Shown here piece by piece: positions 55,074 through 64,000 of a DNA stretch of 64,000 bases. The stretch comes from Acinetobacter tibetensis (GTDB taxonomy: Bacteria; Pseudomonadota; Gammaproteobacteria; Pseudomonadales; Moraxellaceae). The stretch is taken from positions 2,046,001 through 2,110,000 of the forward strand of contig NZ_CP098732.1 of assembly GCF_023824315.1 (NCBI RefSeq). The letters run 5' to 3'. The position numbers and the translations under genes are program-made. Position 1 is the stretch's first letter. Every line of letters begins with the position of its first letter. The notes beneath the pieces are model-generated. The model saw only the letters and a program-made list of their open reading frames with translations, had not been told where the DNA came from and ran no database searches.

Positions 55074-58022
55074 TTAGTTTGTAGTTAAAACTTGAATTTT
55101 ATTTAATGAAATTGCACCAATTGGTTGTTTATCGCAAACTGCATAATAAATTGCCTCTGTATGTCTTACCCCCGTCCCTCCAACCTTATTTAAATCATCT
55201 TCGATGTAACTTAAATAAAGTGGATATTCTGCATCTCGTGCATAATTTTCTAAAACTATACATCTTGTAGTTTGTTTCTTTTCGGGAATACCTTGCACAG
55301 GATGTGTAACATCGATATTTCCATGCTTTTGTGCAATAAAAGTGATTAACCCTAAATCTCGAATTATGCTTAGTGATTCTGTCAAATTATCAAACTCAGT
55401 TGTATCATCCAAAGGTGGTTGATAAGCGTAAGAGTTCTCAAAAATTGGATTTTTATAATCATTTACATTCAGCACAGCCAATTGTACAAAACGACTATCA
55501 CCCCGTAATGAGTTTTTACTGATTTTAGACTTACGCTCTGTTATTGATTTTTTGACTACTTTTACAGGTTCAGTCACTTTATTATTCAATTGCAGAATAC
55601 TGCTCTTTATTGCTTTGTCTAGATCTTGCAAAAGTAATTGCTGACTTTTTTCATTCTCAGGAGATAAATAAAAATCTTTATAGAGTTTATACAACTTGGG
55701 TAAAGTAAAAGTTTGATCTGCAAGCTGATGGTGTAAAAACTCATACCAAACTTTAGCAGATTGCAAACCATGCAATGAGTTTAAAAATTTTGCAGATGAA
55801 CCTTTAGATTTTCCTTGTTTAATATCATCGGTAATTGCAATAGTTAGAATATTTACAGCATTATTTTCCCCAAAACGATCTAAACGTCCTAGACGTTGCA
55901 AAATATTTTCAGCATGCGTCATTTCACTTAACATTGCATTACAACTAATATTTAAAGATGCCTGAACAATAGGGCCACTTCTCAAAACATCATATTGTGC
56001 TGTTCCATTTTTTTTGAATGATTCATACACTTCCCCAAACCATTTTTTCTTATCACTACGCTTAAATTTTGAATGGAATAGAATGCTATTTTCGTGTTGC
56101 TGATGATAAATAAAACTTTGTTGTGCTGTTAATGCAGTATTACTAATAACAAAAGTTTTTGTATCATATTTTTTAAAAAATGGACTGTTGAGCTTATCGG
56201 CATCGTCATAATCAATAAAATTAACTTGGTAATGACTCTGATTAAATGATGGCATTTCAATAACATCATCGCTTCCAATACCAAGAATTTCTTTTAAATA
56301 TAAATAATGTGGTGTTGCTGAAACCAATAACGTATTTTTTTCATACGCTTTACGCATATTTTTATTGGCAATTAATTCTGCAAACAATAAATTGAAAATT
56401 TCCATACCAATATATTCATGGTATTCATCAAAGACCACATGAGCATTCATAAAGGGTAATAAGCTGTTTACTTTGGAATGGGTTGTAATTGATCCTAAAA
56501 TCTGGTCAATCGTTGTAACCACCACATCACCCGAAAAATATTCATTTTCAGGTGTTAGGTTTTCCCATGAATTGGTATATTTAAACTCACCTGTAAATAT
56601 TTCAATTTTTGCATCGGGTAAATAATCAGTTGTCAGTTCCTCAAAAATACCTTGGCAAACTTGTATACGTGGGCAAACCCAAATTATTTTTTGTGCATTT
56701 TTTAACTTCGCCCACTCTAGTGCAATTTTGGTTTTACCACATCCTGCTGCACCTGAAAGCACAGAAATATCTCGAACATCCGCAAGTTTTTGTGCAATTT
56801 CGTTTTGTTTTTGACTTCGCTCACTATTTGGAAATTTCTGTGCTACCCCCTCTAAAGAAGACATTAATGTTGAAATTTCTTCTTGAGTATCTTCAATAAA
56901 ATCATCCAAGCACTGTTGTGCTAAATTTTCAATTAACTCATCTGCTGACCATGAAGATACTAAACGATCTGCACTAATAACACAGGCACGCAGTAAATTA
57001 TGCTGTGCATTATATGAAATTTTCTGTCTTGTCTTTGCTAAAGTATCTGTGATCAAGTAGCGTTTAAATTCAGGGAATTCAGCACTTTTAAAATCATATT
57101 GAAAACTTTCAATCAGATCATTAAAAGACTCAACAGACCAAAGTAAGTGTTTTTCAATCTGTGTAAATTCACTTGAATAATGGCTTGCAGATTGTTGTAT
57201 TTTTTTGAGCATTAAAACTGCATTTTTAACCAAATTTTCAAATGCATCATCATTCAGATTTTTTGTTAAGTACTCATATACCTTAATAACACCTGTAAAA
57301 TCATCTTTCTGACGGTAGGGCTTGGCATGATGCCAATAAATGACATGTTGCAAGCTTTCTTTTTGAGGATTATTTAAACCTACGCATTGCTTCTCTAATA
57401 AGTTAAACAGTAAGAGAGAAATTTCATTATGTCTCGGATGTTTATCAAATGTGAATTTAACATCAATATGCTGCCCATCCTCATCAGGATCTTTCTGTTT
57501 TTGCTTTTTCACCCAATCTTGAAAATGTGGATCTAGCTTCCCCAAATCATGTAAACACCCTGCCAAATAAGCAACTTTCGATAAATTTTGATGTTCCTCA
57601 TTATCTAATATACGTTCAAAAAGTTTCTGTGCAATATATCCAATTGCAAAAGAATGTTCTGCTAAAGGCTGTAATTTTGTATTCGCATAAAATTGATCTT
57701 GTTTAGCTTTCATTGTTGTCACATCCATAAATACTTCTTTTTGAGTGCTATTCACAGGCACAATGCCCTGCGCATTAAATTTATTCCGATTCCCCACAAT
57801 CCACAGCAATTCACTTCGACGTCTGCCCCGAATCCAGTGACAGCTTACCGCAGTGCTTTTCGTGACAGCTTTACGTAATAATTTTTTAACGGCAATTAGA
57901 CCATCTTCGGTAATGACCGTTTGCCATGTGTTATCGCCAATACGGTCAGCAAAAGCATCCAATACACGGCGCGTCCGAACTAAAGCTTTCTTTTCACACT
58001 GGCTAACGAAAGTCACGATCAT
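55074..58022 (-). CDS. cas2-3: Cas2-Cas3 fusion nuclease-helicase
   Basis: 982 residues. The fusion of Cas2 and Cas3 is diagnostic for type I-F. The Cas2-like part is about residues 1-95 (MIVTFVSQCEKKALVRTRRV). The HD nuclease has H123 and the HD pair H158-D159 in AGCLHDLGKLDPHF. The SF2 helicase has Walker A SGAAGCGKTKIALEWA near residue 420, the DEYH box in VVFDEYHEY near 525, and motif VI LQRLGRLDRFGENN near 705. It both helps insert spacers with Cas1 and degrades the target. Its ATG overlaps the cas1 stop by 4 bp. It is somewhat shorter than Cas2-3 of I-F1 (often about 1070 residues). Confidence 0.95.
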   Translation of the reverse strand: MIVTFVSQCEKKALVRTRRVLDAFADRIGDNTWQTVITEDGLIAVKKLLRKAVTKSTAVSCHWIRGRRRSELLWIVGNRNKFNAQGIVPVNSTQKEVFMDVTTMKAKQDQFYANTKLQPLAEHSFAIGYIAQKLFERILDNEEHQNLSKVAYLAGCLHDLGKLDPHFQDWVKKQKQKDPDEDGQHIDVKFTFDKHPRHNEISLLLFNLLEKQCVGLNNPQKESLQHVIYWHHAKPYRQKDDFTGVIKVYEYLTKNLNDDAFENLVKNAVLMLKKIQQSASHYSSEFTQIEKHLLWSVESFNDLIESFQYDFKSAEFPEFKRYLITDTLAKTRQKISYNAQHNLLRACVISADRLVSSWSADELIENLAQQCLDDFIEDTQEEISTLMSSLEGVAQKFPNSERSQKQNEIAQKLADVRDISVLSGAAGCGKTKIALEWAKLKNAQKIIWVCPRIQVCQGIFEELTTDYLPDAKIEIFTGEFKYTNSWENLTPENEYFSGDVVVTTIDQILGSITTHSKVNSLLPFMNAHVVFDEYHEYIGMEIFNLLFAELIANKNMRKAYEKNTLLVSATPHYLYLKEILGIGSDDVIEMPSFNQSHYQVNFIDYDDADKLNSPFFKKYDTKTFVISNTALTAQQSFIYHQQHENSILFHSKFKRSDKKKWFGEVYESFKKNGTAQYDVLRSGPIVQASLNISCNAMLSEMTHAENILQRLGRLDRFGENNAVNILTIAITDDIKQGKSKGSSAKFLNSLHGLQSAKVWYEFLHHQLADQTFTLPKLYKLYKDFYLSPENEKSQQLLLQDLDKAIKSSILQLNNKVTEPVKVVKKSITERKSKISKNSLRGDSRFVQLAVLNVNDYKNPIFENSYAYQPPLDDTTEFDNLTESLSIIRDLGLITFIAQKHGNIDVTHPVQGIPEKKQTTRCIVLENYARDAEYPLYLSYIEDDLNKVGGTGVRHTEAIYYAVCDKQPIGAISLNKIQVLTTN

Positions 58023-58978
58023 GCTTCATCTCCACTTTTAGAAGACAAAGCCGCTTCCTTCACTTGATCAAACATCCAATCCAAACATTTATGCTCCGTA
58101 AATTTCTGAAGTATCTGTTGACGAAACTCTTGCTCAGTCATTTTTTCTTTTGCACAAATAAAGGCATAAGGAAGTACTACAGCATCCTTAATTAAATCCG
58201 CCACATCAAAGACCAAAGCCCCGCGGCGGGTTTTGCCATGCATCACAGCAAAACCATGTGGAATGCCTAAAACCCAAAGTGTCGTCGCTGCCAATCCATA
58301 GGCTAAATAATTGCCGTGGTTGAGAAAATCATTGGCTAAATCACCCTGTTCACGATTGCGCTCAAAACTCATTTTGTTGCGTGTGGCTGCAACTTTATAA
58401 AGTTGTTTGGTCATGGCCGCTTCATGCAAAAGCAAATCACCGACTTTTGTGGTGTTAGGAATCTTCTTTTCAAAACCATCCAGTGCAGTTTGAATATCCC
58501 GATCATCCAAATAAAAACTCTGTTCTTTTAAATCCCGGTCTTTATCCCAAACTTTCCGTATAAAATCGATACGCGCATGTTGAAATTGTTTTGCCACAGC
58601 TAGACGCTTTTCATCTTCGAACCAAAATTGCATCCAGCCCTGCATATATTCTGTTGGTCGGTATTCACTTTGCGGTGTCATCCACTCAATTTCACTACCC
58701 ATAAAAAGTGGCGTTCCACCTCCCCCACAAAAACCAACCAATACCCCTGCACTGGCGAGCATTCGCATCGCTGCCTGAGTGATCGACGTACCTGTACCGA
58801 GTAAAATCACTGTGGTATTGGCAATTGGGATATTCCAGTATTGGTTTTCATTTTTGGCTTCGGTGAGGTAAAGCACTCGACCATCTTTTTGCATGACACG
58901 AGCATGTTCAAGGTAATAGACATTTGCACGTTTTGAATGAAGAATTGCTTTTAAGTCAGATGGATTCAGTTGTTCCAT
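58019..58978 (-). CDS. cas1: CRISPR integrase Cas1 (type I-F)
   Basis: 319 residues. It integrates new spacers at the leader end, in complex with Cas2-3. The metal-binding residues of the family are present: Glu186 in LLLHEAAMTKQLYK, His247 in GFAVMHGKTRRGAL, and Asp258/Asp261 in LVFDVADLIKDAV. N-terminal beta domain about residues 1-85 (NVYYLEHARVMQKDGRVLYL, GTGTSITQAAMRML, GVLVGFCGGGGTP). It is the first gene of the operon; the upstream region is very A+T-rich and its ribosome site is weak. The operon promoter should lie within 58979-59200. Confidence 0.96.
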   Translation of the reverse strand: MEQLNPSDLKAILHSKRANVYYLEHARVMQKDGRVLYLTEAKNENQYWNIPIANTTVILLGTGTSITQAAMRMLASAGVLVGFCGGGGTPLFMGSEIEWMTPQSEYRPTEYMQGWMQFWFEDEKRLAVAKQFQHARIDFIRKVWDKDRDLKEQSFYLDDRDIQTALDGFEKKIPNTTKVGDLLLHEAAMTKQLYKVAATRNKMSFERNREQGDLANDFLNHGNYLAYGLAATTLWVLGIPHGFAVMHGKTRRGALVFDVADLIKDAVVLPYAFICAKEKMTEQEFRQQILQKFTEHKCLDWMFDQVKEAALSSKSGDEA

Positions 58979-59202
58979 TTTTATAAAACTATAAATGTAA
59001 TAATTAAAATGAGTATAAAAAAATTATTAGAAAAATATATAAAGCTTGAATTTAAAACGACATACTTTGACGTTTATTTCACCCTTAAGTTTAAACAGAA
59101 TTCTTATTTTTCAACTTAAAGCATTGGTCGTAAAGCTCATGCTTTGTATATAAAAATTAAACTCAATAGATCAACAAAAAATACAGTAAATTGTCTCATT
59201 CA

Positions 59203-59316
59203 TTATGATTTAACTGATTTATTTTTTCGAAAATCTAAATAGAATTCGATTAAAGACCAAATCACGACCAATAAAAAAAACAAAAAGACCAACAGAAAAG
59301 CGGAAAAATACATCAT
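59203..59316 (-). CDS. Putative 37-residue single-span membrane protein
   Basis: A short frame, MMYFSAFLLVFLFFLLVVIW then SLIEFYLDFRKNKSVKS. It has one long hydrophobic helix (about residues 4-25) and a basic tail, the design of small membrane proteins. TTTAGGATTGAACAAT before the ATG gives a usable ribosome site. It lies on the cas strand, 224 bp upstream of cas1, within 658 bp (58979-59636) that otherwise show no gene. Expression is not proven. Homologs are unknown to me. Confidence 0.5.
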   Translation of the reverse strand: MMYFSAFLLVFLFFLLVVIWSLIEFYLDFRKNKSVKS

Positions 59317-59636
59317 ATTGTTCAATCCTAAACTTGCTTTAGTAAAACGACAGATATCCAATGAAGTTCCATTTCATCTAAGACAAAAGTCTAATATGGT
59401 TTAAGTGCAATGAATAGTGATTTTTCCAATAAATTAAGACTTTTTTTCAATGAGTTGATCAATAAAACGAATAAATATGACAATTTGTTGGTATAACCGA
59501 GACGCTACAACAAAACAAAAAACCAAATATACACTTGTATTTTATATATGCAATTACATCATTCCAGCTATTGACCTTATTTTGAAATAAGCAGACATTA
59601 GCAAGCTTGATTAACCCCATAACATTAAGATCCGCT

Positions 59637-60197
59637 ATGTTAAAAAAAATGATTGGCGAATCCGCATTTAAACTTGCGGGCTGGCAATATCACGTAGAAC
59701 CCAATACCCTCGAAAACAAACAAGTAATTGTGGGTTTTGAGCACACCTCAATGATGGATGCTGTTTTATCTCTCGCCTTGTTCCAAATTTACGATATTAA
59801 AATTCATACCCTCATCAAAAAAGAATTGTTTAAGGGCCCGTTGAAACCATTGCTAGAAGCTATTGGCGGAATTCCAGTTGACCGTAAATCTAATCAAGAT
59901 ATTGTGGGACAAATGGTCGACCTTTTTGCCTCTCACGAAAAATTTAATTTGGTCATTGCACCTGAGGCAACTCGTGCAAAAGATGGTGAAGTCCGCAAAC
60001 CTATCCGTACAGGATTTTGGCATATTGCCAAAGCTGCCAATGTGCCTATTGTTTTGATGTATGCCAACTCACAAACCAAGCAAGGTGGTATTTTTGGCAA
60101 AATTTATCCCACTGAACTTCATCACGACCTAGCACTTATGCAAAAGTTGTATAAAGAAAATGTGGGATTGGACATTATTATTCCTGAACCCAAATAG
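59637..60197 (+). CDS. 1-acylglycerol-3-phosphate acyltransferase-like protein (PlsC family)
   Basis: 186 residues from the ATG at 59637 (MLKKMIGESAFKLAGWQYHV); a TTG ten codons upstream is in frame but less likely. The PlsC/LPLAT motif H-x4-D is in GFEHTSMMDAVLSLALF (about residues 35-51). The second motif GGIPVDRKSNQDIV and the third, APEATRAKDGEVRK, follow. The protein is shorter than PlsC (about 245 residues) and resembles the small acyltransferases whose substrate is not defined. It is followed 116 bp later by yebC. Confidence 0.85.
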   Translation: MLKKMIGESAFKLAGWQYHVEPNTLENKQVIVGFEHTSMMDAVLSLALFQIYDIKIHTLIKKELFKGPLKPLLEAIGGIPVDRKSNQDIVGQMVDLFASHEKFNLVIAPEATRAKDGEVRKPIRTGFWHIAKAANVPIVLMYANSQTKQGGIFGKIYPTELHHDLALMQKLYKENVGLDIIIPEPK

Positions 60198-60313
60198 CAC
60201 CGTTCAATTGTTTAAAAACTCAAACTTAAGCCCTTTCTCTAAAAAAAGGGCTTATGGTAGAATCTGCTCAATTTGATTTGGCATAAGGCCAATCTACAAG
60301 GAGCATATTTCGC

Positions 60314-61063
60314 ATGGCGGGTCATTCCAAGTGGGCTAATACTAAGCATCGTAAAGCAAAACAAGATGCGAGCCGCGCTAAAGTATTCACAAAATTCATT
60401 CGTGAAATCGTTACAGCCGCACGTTTAGGCGGTGGTGATGTTGCATCTAACCCACGTTTACGTGCTGTCGTTGAGAAAGCATTAGTCGCAAATATGACAC
60501 GTGATACGATCAACCGTGCAATCCAGCGCGGTGTTGGCGGTGAAGAAAATGCTGATTTAAAAGAGGTCACTTACGAAGGTTATGGCGTGGGTGGTGTTGC
60601 GGTAATCGTAGAAACAATGACTGACAACTTAAACCGTACTGTGCCAGATGTTCGTCACTGTTTTTCTAAAACCGATGGTAACCTAGGTACCAATGGTTCA
60701 GTGGCATTCTTGTTTACTAAGCGTGGCGAAATTACTTTTGAAGATGTTTCTTTAGAAGACAAAATTATGGACGTCGCTTTAGAAGCAGGTGCGGAAGATA
60801 TTGAAGTGACTGAAGACGAAATTCTGGTCATTACTACACCAGAATCGTTTGGTGATGTACAGGATGCGTTGACTGCTGCGGGCTTAAAATCTGACAATGC
60901 TGAAGTCGTGATGAACCCTTCAACGAAAGCATTGATTTCTGATATCGATCAAGCGAAAAAAATCGTGAAAATGATTGATATGTTTGAAGATTTAGATGAT
61001 GTGCAAAACGTTTATACCAACGTTGAATTTACAGAAGAAGTTTTAGCTCAGCTAGATGAGTAA
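60314..61063 (+). CDS. yebC: YebC/PmpR-family regulatory or translation factor
   Basis: 249 residues, full length. It starts [20 protein letters not shown], the family signature, followed by [37 protein letters not shown] and the [20 protein letters not shown] segment are conserved. The three-domain fold is complete to [17 protein letters not shown]. Members have been described as DNA-binding regulators and, more recently, as factors that relieve ribosome stalling. Both roles are family knowledge and I cannot choose from sequence. AAGGAGCATATTTCGC precedes the ATG. Strong terminator downstream. Confidence 0.95.
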   Translation: MAGHSKWANTKHRKAKQDASRAKVFTKFIREIVTAARLGGGDVASNPRLRAVVEKALVANMTRDTINRAIQRGVGGEENADLKEVTYEGYGVGGVAVIVETMTDNLNRTVPDVRHCFSKTDGNLGTNGSVAFLFTKRGEITFEDVSLEDKIMDVALEAGAEDIEVTEDEILVITTPESFGDVQDALTAAGLKSDNAEVVMNPSTKALISDIDQAKKIVKMIDMFEDLDDVQNVYTNVEFTEEVLAQLDE

Positions 61064-61076
61064 TCTTTCAAAAAAT

Positions 61077-61107
61077 AAAAAAACGCGCCTATGAGCGCGT
61101 TTTTTTA
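61077..61107 (+). terminator. Intrinsic terminator after yebC
   Basis: AAAAACGCGC-CTATGA-GCGCGTTTTTTT: strong stem and T-run. Confidence 0.93.
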
Positions 61108-61170
61108 TTGATGAATACATACGGTATTGCTTATATCAGCGATTAAACTGATATTAAAAGTTTTGAATGT

Positions 61171-61641
61171 TTAAACCTTATTCAATAAACCGCGACAGTT
61201 AAATACATTATATTCCTTAATGACGAAACTGGAATGTAATGCAACCACATGCTCAATCTTACCAATCCGATTCAGGAGAATCTGACTGTAATTTTCCATA
61301 TCACGTGCAATCACTTCCACAATAAAATCTGCCGACTGCCCTGTGACCAAAAAAGCATTAATGACTTCTGGAATACTTTCTAATTCTTCTAAAAATTTGG
61401 AAAAAGTATCGCTATCATGCTTACTTAAAGAAACTTGCAGTAATACATGTAAGCTAAAGCCGAGTTTTTGATAATTAATGTCGCGGCGTACATTGGTCAT
61501 GACATTGGTATCAATTAAATGTTTAATACGACGATGAACCGAGCTGACCGAAAGATTAATTCGCTCTGACAGTTCATTCAGATTCACATCTTCATGGGTT
61601 AATATTTCCAGAATTTGTTTGTCAAAGCGGTCTAATTCCAT
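61171..61641 (-). CDS. Lrp/AsnC-family transcriptional regulator
   Basis: 156 residues from the ATG at 61639-61641 (MELDRFDKQILEILTHEDVN), which follows GGAGCCAGTG; a TTG four codons upstream is less likely. The helix-turn-helix is NLNELSERINLSVSSVHRRI (about residues 20-39). The C-terminal RAM/ligand domain spans about 65-150 (LHVLLQVSLSKHDSDTFSKF, VINAFLVTGQSADFIVEVIA). The conserved G-x-x-D is GQSADF. Such proteins respond to amino acids and often control a neighbouring gene; the GST-like gene upstream on the same strand is one candidate. Confidence 0.88.
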   Translation of the reverse strand: MELDRFDKQILEILTHEDVNLNELSERINLSVSSVHRRIKHLIDTNVMTNVRRDINYQKLGFSLHVLLQVSLSKHDSDTFSKFLEELESIPEVINAFLVTGQSADFIVEVIARDMENYSQILLNRIGKIEHVVALHSSFVIKEYNVFNCRGLLNKV

Positions 61642-61897
61642 CACTGGCTCCAAAAATGAAATAATAAGGTGTAAATAAAAACCACGTATGAGTTATTTGA
61701 ATTATGCAAGATACGTGCTCAACATCCGAGAACGATTATTTCGTTTATTCCACTAAAAATAAAGTCGCGTATGCTACTTATTTTTACCAATTCATAGATT
61801 TACAGAAATTCAATGCAATAAATACCCTTGAATATAAATTAAATGTCATTCTTAGGTAATATTTAACTATCTTTTTACTTGAGTGGTTCTTAAAAGA

Positions 61898-62668
61898 TTA
61901 CATGCCGCGCCAGTCTACACGTGCATTGCGTTCGGTATAATAAATACGCTGTACATATTGTCCCAAAGGTAAATCTAAAAGTTGATGCTTAAATGCATAA
62001 AACTCTTCAGAACTGCCCGAAATGTAGTCTTCTTCACGCTCCCAAGGGGTTCCAGCTATTTCTAATAAAGGTGCAAGCATGGAACAGACTGAAATATCGG
62101 CAAGTCCCAAACGCTCACCCACAAAATAACGCCCATCATTTTCTAATAATTTCTGATTCAATACAGTAATCAGTTGTTCCATCTGATGCTTAGAATATTC
62201 AACTTTTTCAGTATCAAGCTGATAACTCTTAGACACCAGTGTTTTTAATATCGGTTTAGAAAATTTCTCAAATTGGCGTAGATAGCCTTTTTCACCAATC
62301 ATAATGTCTAAAGTTTCATCACTTTCCGATAAACTTTGCGCTAAACCCCAACGGCGTACATGTAAGCCAAGCTCTGATGCCAAAGCATTAATTTCTAATG
62401 CAACTTCTCTTAAATGTGAATCTGCACGTAATAAAGCATGTTCTGGATAAGTCTGATCTAAATACAATGCAATTTGGGTTGAATCTGCAACCCAATACTC
62501 ATTGTCTCGTAAAATTGGCAGTTTATTCTGCCCTGTTTTGAGTTGTGCAAAAGCACGATGTACACCTGGTATTAAATTCTGTGCAACAAAATCGAGTTGT
62601 TTATAATCGAGTAACCAGCGAGCTTTCTCACAATAATGAGATAAAGGAAACTGGTATAAAATTCGCAT
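61898..62668 (-). CDS. Glutathione S-transferase-like protein
   Basis: 256 residues from the ATG at 62666-62668 (MRILYQFPLSHYCEKARWLL), preceded by TTTGGAGTGTTT; nine further in-frame codons upstream are not family-like. The thioredoxin-fold domain spans about residues 1-80, with SHYCEKARWLLDYKQLDF as the active-site region and TGQNKLPILRDNEYWVADST as the GSH-binding cis-Pro and Asp-Ser region. The C-terminal helical domain contains ERLGLADISVCSMLAPLLEI (about 190-209). Substrate unknown. Confidence 0.85.
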   Translation of the reverse strand: MRILYQFPLSHYCEKARWLLDYKQLDFVAQNLIPGVHRAFAQLKTGQNKLPILRDNEYWVADSTQIALYLDQTYPEHALLRADSHLREVALEINALASELGLHVRRWGLAQSLSESDETLDIMIGEKGYLRQFEKFSKPILKTLVSKSYQLDTEKVEYSKHQMEQLITVLNQKLLENDGRYFVGERLGLADISVCSMLAPLLEIAGTPWEREEDYISGSSEEFYAFKHQLLDLPLGQYVQRIYYTERNARVDWRGM

Positions 62669-63039
62669 AAACACTCCAAAAGATGAGAGGAACATTGATT
62701 TATTCAGAAAACCAACGCTTTCAGTCTGTTACTTTAGTCAGTCAAAGCCAGAAACACAATGTCCTTTTTATCCCAAAATAAATACGTCTTAACCTTATAT
62801 GGTTATACAATTTTCTGTCTTGAATATCTTTAAACAAGATAACCTTCCATTTTTGGAACAACCTAAAAACCTTAAAATTATAATTATTAATTAAAATCAA
62901 TCATTTAACTTATCTAAATTTATTCAAACTTTACCACTTTAAGTTTTAAACATTGTTTTTCATAAGTACATAGAAATCAGTCAGTTAATTTTTTATAACA
63001 GACAGACTAACGTTTTGACATTGTTTCAAAGGTGTCATC
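62669..63039. other. Divergent intergenic region
   Basis: About 370 A+T-rich bases between the GST-like gene and the SfnB-like gene, which diverge. They should contain both promoters. TTCAAAGGTGTCATC before the ATG at 63040 gives a ribosome site. I see no repeat, RNA gene or clear operator. Confidence 0.4.
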
Positions 63040-64000
63040 ATGGCTTATATCAATTCCAAAAACATACAGATCATCGAAAATGATCAGGATGCAATAAATG
63101 CCGCTTACCAAGTTGCGGACTTTGCCCTTGAAGGTCGCAATGCTCGCGATCAAAACCGAGCATTACCTTTTGCAGAAGTTGAACAATTTAGCCAAAAAGG
63201 CTTAGGCGGTTTAAGAATTCCCAAACAATATGGCGGTGCTTATGTGTCCAATAAAACACTGGCACGTGTATTCCGTATTTTAAATAAAGCCGATTCTAGT
63301 GTAGGACAAATCCCACAGAATCAAATTAGCTTGCTCTATCTCATTGACTTGATGGGCACTGAAGCGCAAAAACAGTTCATTTTTCAAGAAATTCTAGCAG
63401 GTAAACGCCTTGCCAATGGTGGACCAGAACGCCATACCAAAGATGCGAAAACACTCAATACCACATTAAGTTTGGAGAATAGTCACTACTATCTTCAAGG
63501 TGAAAAATTCTATTCAACAGGCAGCAGCTTCGCGCATTGGTTAGCCATTAAGGCCATTCACCCAGAAGGTCATGTAGTACTCGTCATCGTAAATCGTGAA
63601 GCGCAAGGCATTGAAGTCATTGATGATTGGGATGGTTTTGGACAACGTACAACATCGAGTGGCTCAGTCCGTCTGAACCATGTGGAAATTGATCCTTTCC
63701 TGATCTTTGATGAACGTCTCTTAACAGCAGCACCAACCTATCGCGGGGCTTATTCGCAACTTTTACAAGTTGCCATTGATGTGGGCATTGCAGAAGCCGC
63801 TTTTGAAGATACGCTGGCAACCGTCAAAAAAGCGCGTCCCATTGTCGATGCCCAAGTGGAAAAAGCCAGCTTTGAGCATTACACCTTACAAGAAGTAGGC
63901 AAACTGCAAATTCAACTTGAAGCCGCTATTTTACTGCTCGATGAAGCCGCAGAGTATTTAGATGAGTTAGATCAGCTTGAGGGTGTAACCGATGAGCAAG
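63040..64000 (+). CDS. SfnB-family acyl-CoA dehydrogenase-like flavoprotein (N-terminal part)
   Basis: The first 320 codons; the rest runs off the right edge. It begins MAYINSKNIQIIENDQDAIN. Acyl-CoA dehydrogenase fold: N-terminal helices (FSQKGLGGLRIPKQYGGAYV, about residues 50-69), the middle beta domain (GEKFYSTGSSFAHWLAIKAI, about 153-172; GFGQRTTSSGSVRLNHVEID), then the C-terminal helical domain. The GQRTTSSGSV segment is typical of the SfnB/DszC group, FMN-linked enzymes connected to sulfur acquisition from sulfones and similar compounds. No other sulfur genes are visible in the window. The name is a family-level judgement. Confidence 0.75.
   Translation, partial: MAYINSKNIQIIENDQDAINAAYQVADFALEGRNARDQNRALPFAEVEQFSQKGLGGLRIPKQYGGAYVSNKTLARVFRILNKADSSVGQIPQNQISLLYLIDLMGTEAQKQFIFQEILAGKRLANGGPERHTKDAKTLNTTLSLENSHYYLQGEKFYSTGSSFAHWLAIKAIHPEGHVVLVIVNREAQGIEVIDDWDGFGQRTTSSGSVRLNHVEIDPFLIFDERLLTAAPTYRGAYSQLLQVAIDVGIAEAAFEDTLATVKKARPIVDAQVEKASFEHYTLQEVGKLQIQLEAAILLLDEAAEYLDELDQLEGVTDEQ

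Noticed and set aside
60226..60256. Terminator between the acyltransferase and yebC
   Set aside because: AAGCCCTTT ... AAAGGGCTT forms a stem but no T-run follows on the plus strand, so it is not a convincing terminator.

Overview
The window looks like an Acinetobacter chromosome (Gammaproteobacteria, A+T-rich). The left end carries the beta-ketoadipate pathway genes in the order pcaU / pcaI-J-F-B-D-K-C-H, the arrangement known from Acinetobacter. The housekeeping genes (mnmG, prmA, fis, purH, purD, dnaE, trmJ, cysE, mqo, yebC) also read as Acinetobacter-like proteins.

Region by region. 1-7 kb: protocatechuate catabolic operon on the minus strand, with the divergent IclR-type regulator pcaU and a PcaU-type operator between them. 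8-12 kb: an APC permease with a homocysteine S-methyltransferase, then an aromatic-acid MFS transporter. 12-16 kb: a Sel1-repeat protein with an amber codon near its start, then mnmG. 16-24 kb: a small secreted protein, a BASS transporter, prmA, a zinc-ribbon membrane protein, fis, purH and purD. 24-28 kb: decayed AraC pieces, the methionine ABC transporter in the order metQ-metN-metI, and a secreted-protein gene split by a TGA codon. 28-39 kb: dnaE, trmJ-cysE, two lipoproteins, an acyl-CoA ligase, a short-chain dehydrogenase remnant and marC. 40-44 kb: mqo, an MFS exporter and small hypothetical genes.

44.6-59.6 kb is an accessory zone. It holds small orphan genes, a truncated phage tape-measure start, a CAT-anticodon tRNA, a P4-type integrase whose catalytic tyrosine appears replaced by Asp, an IS5-type transposase remnant, and a complete CRISPR-Cas locus. 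The cas genes (cas1, cas2-3, cas7fv, cas5fv, cas6f, minus strand) are the minimal type I-F2 (I-Fv) form, with no Cas8f large subunit. The array beside cas6f has 54 repeats and 53 spacers by my count and is read on the minus strand from an A+T-rich leader at 52332-52462. Two neighbouring young spacers overlap by 9 nt. They rebuild one 55-nt target that shows a 5'-CC PAM. One spacer encodes the zinc-ribbon motif of P4-type primases. A run of six repeats shares one variant base, and two adjacent spacers are identical.

59.6-64 kb returns to ordinary genes: an acyltransferase, yebC, an Lrp-type regulator, a GST-like protein and the start of an SfnB-like flavoprotein. Family calls rest on recognising motifs in the translations; no database search was possible.
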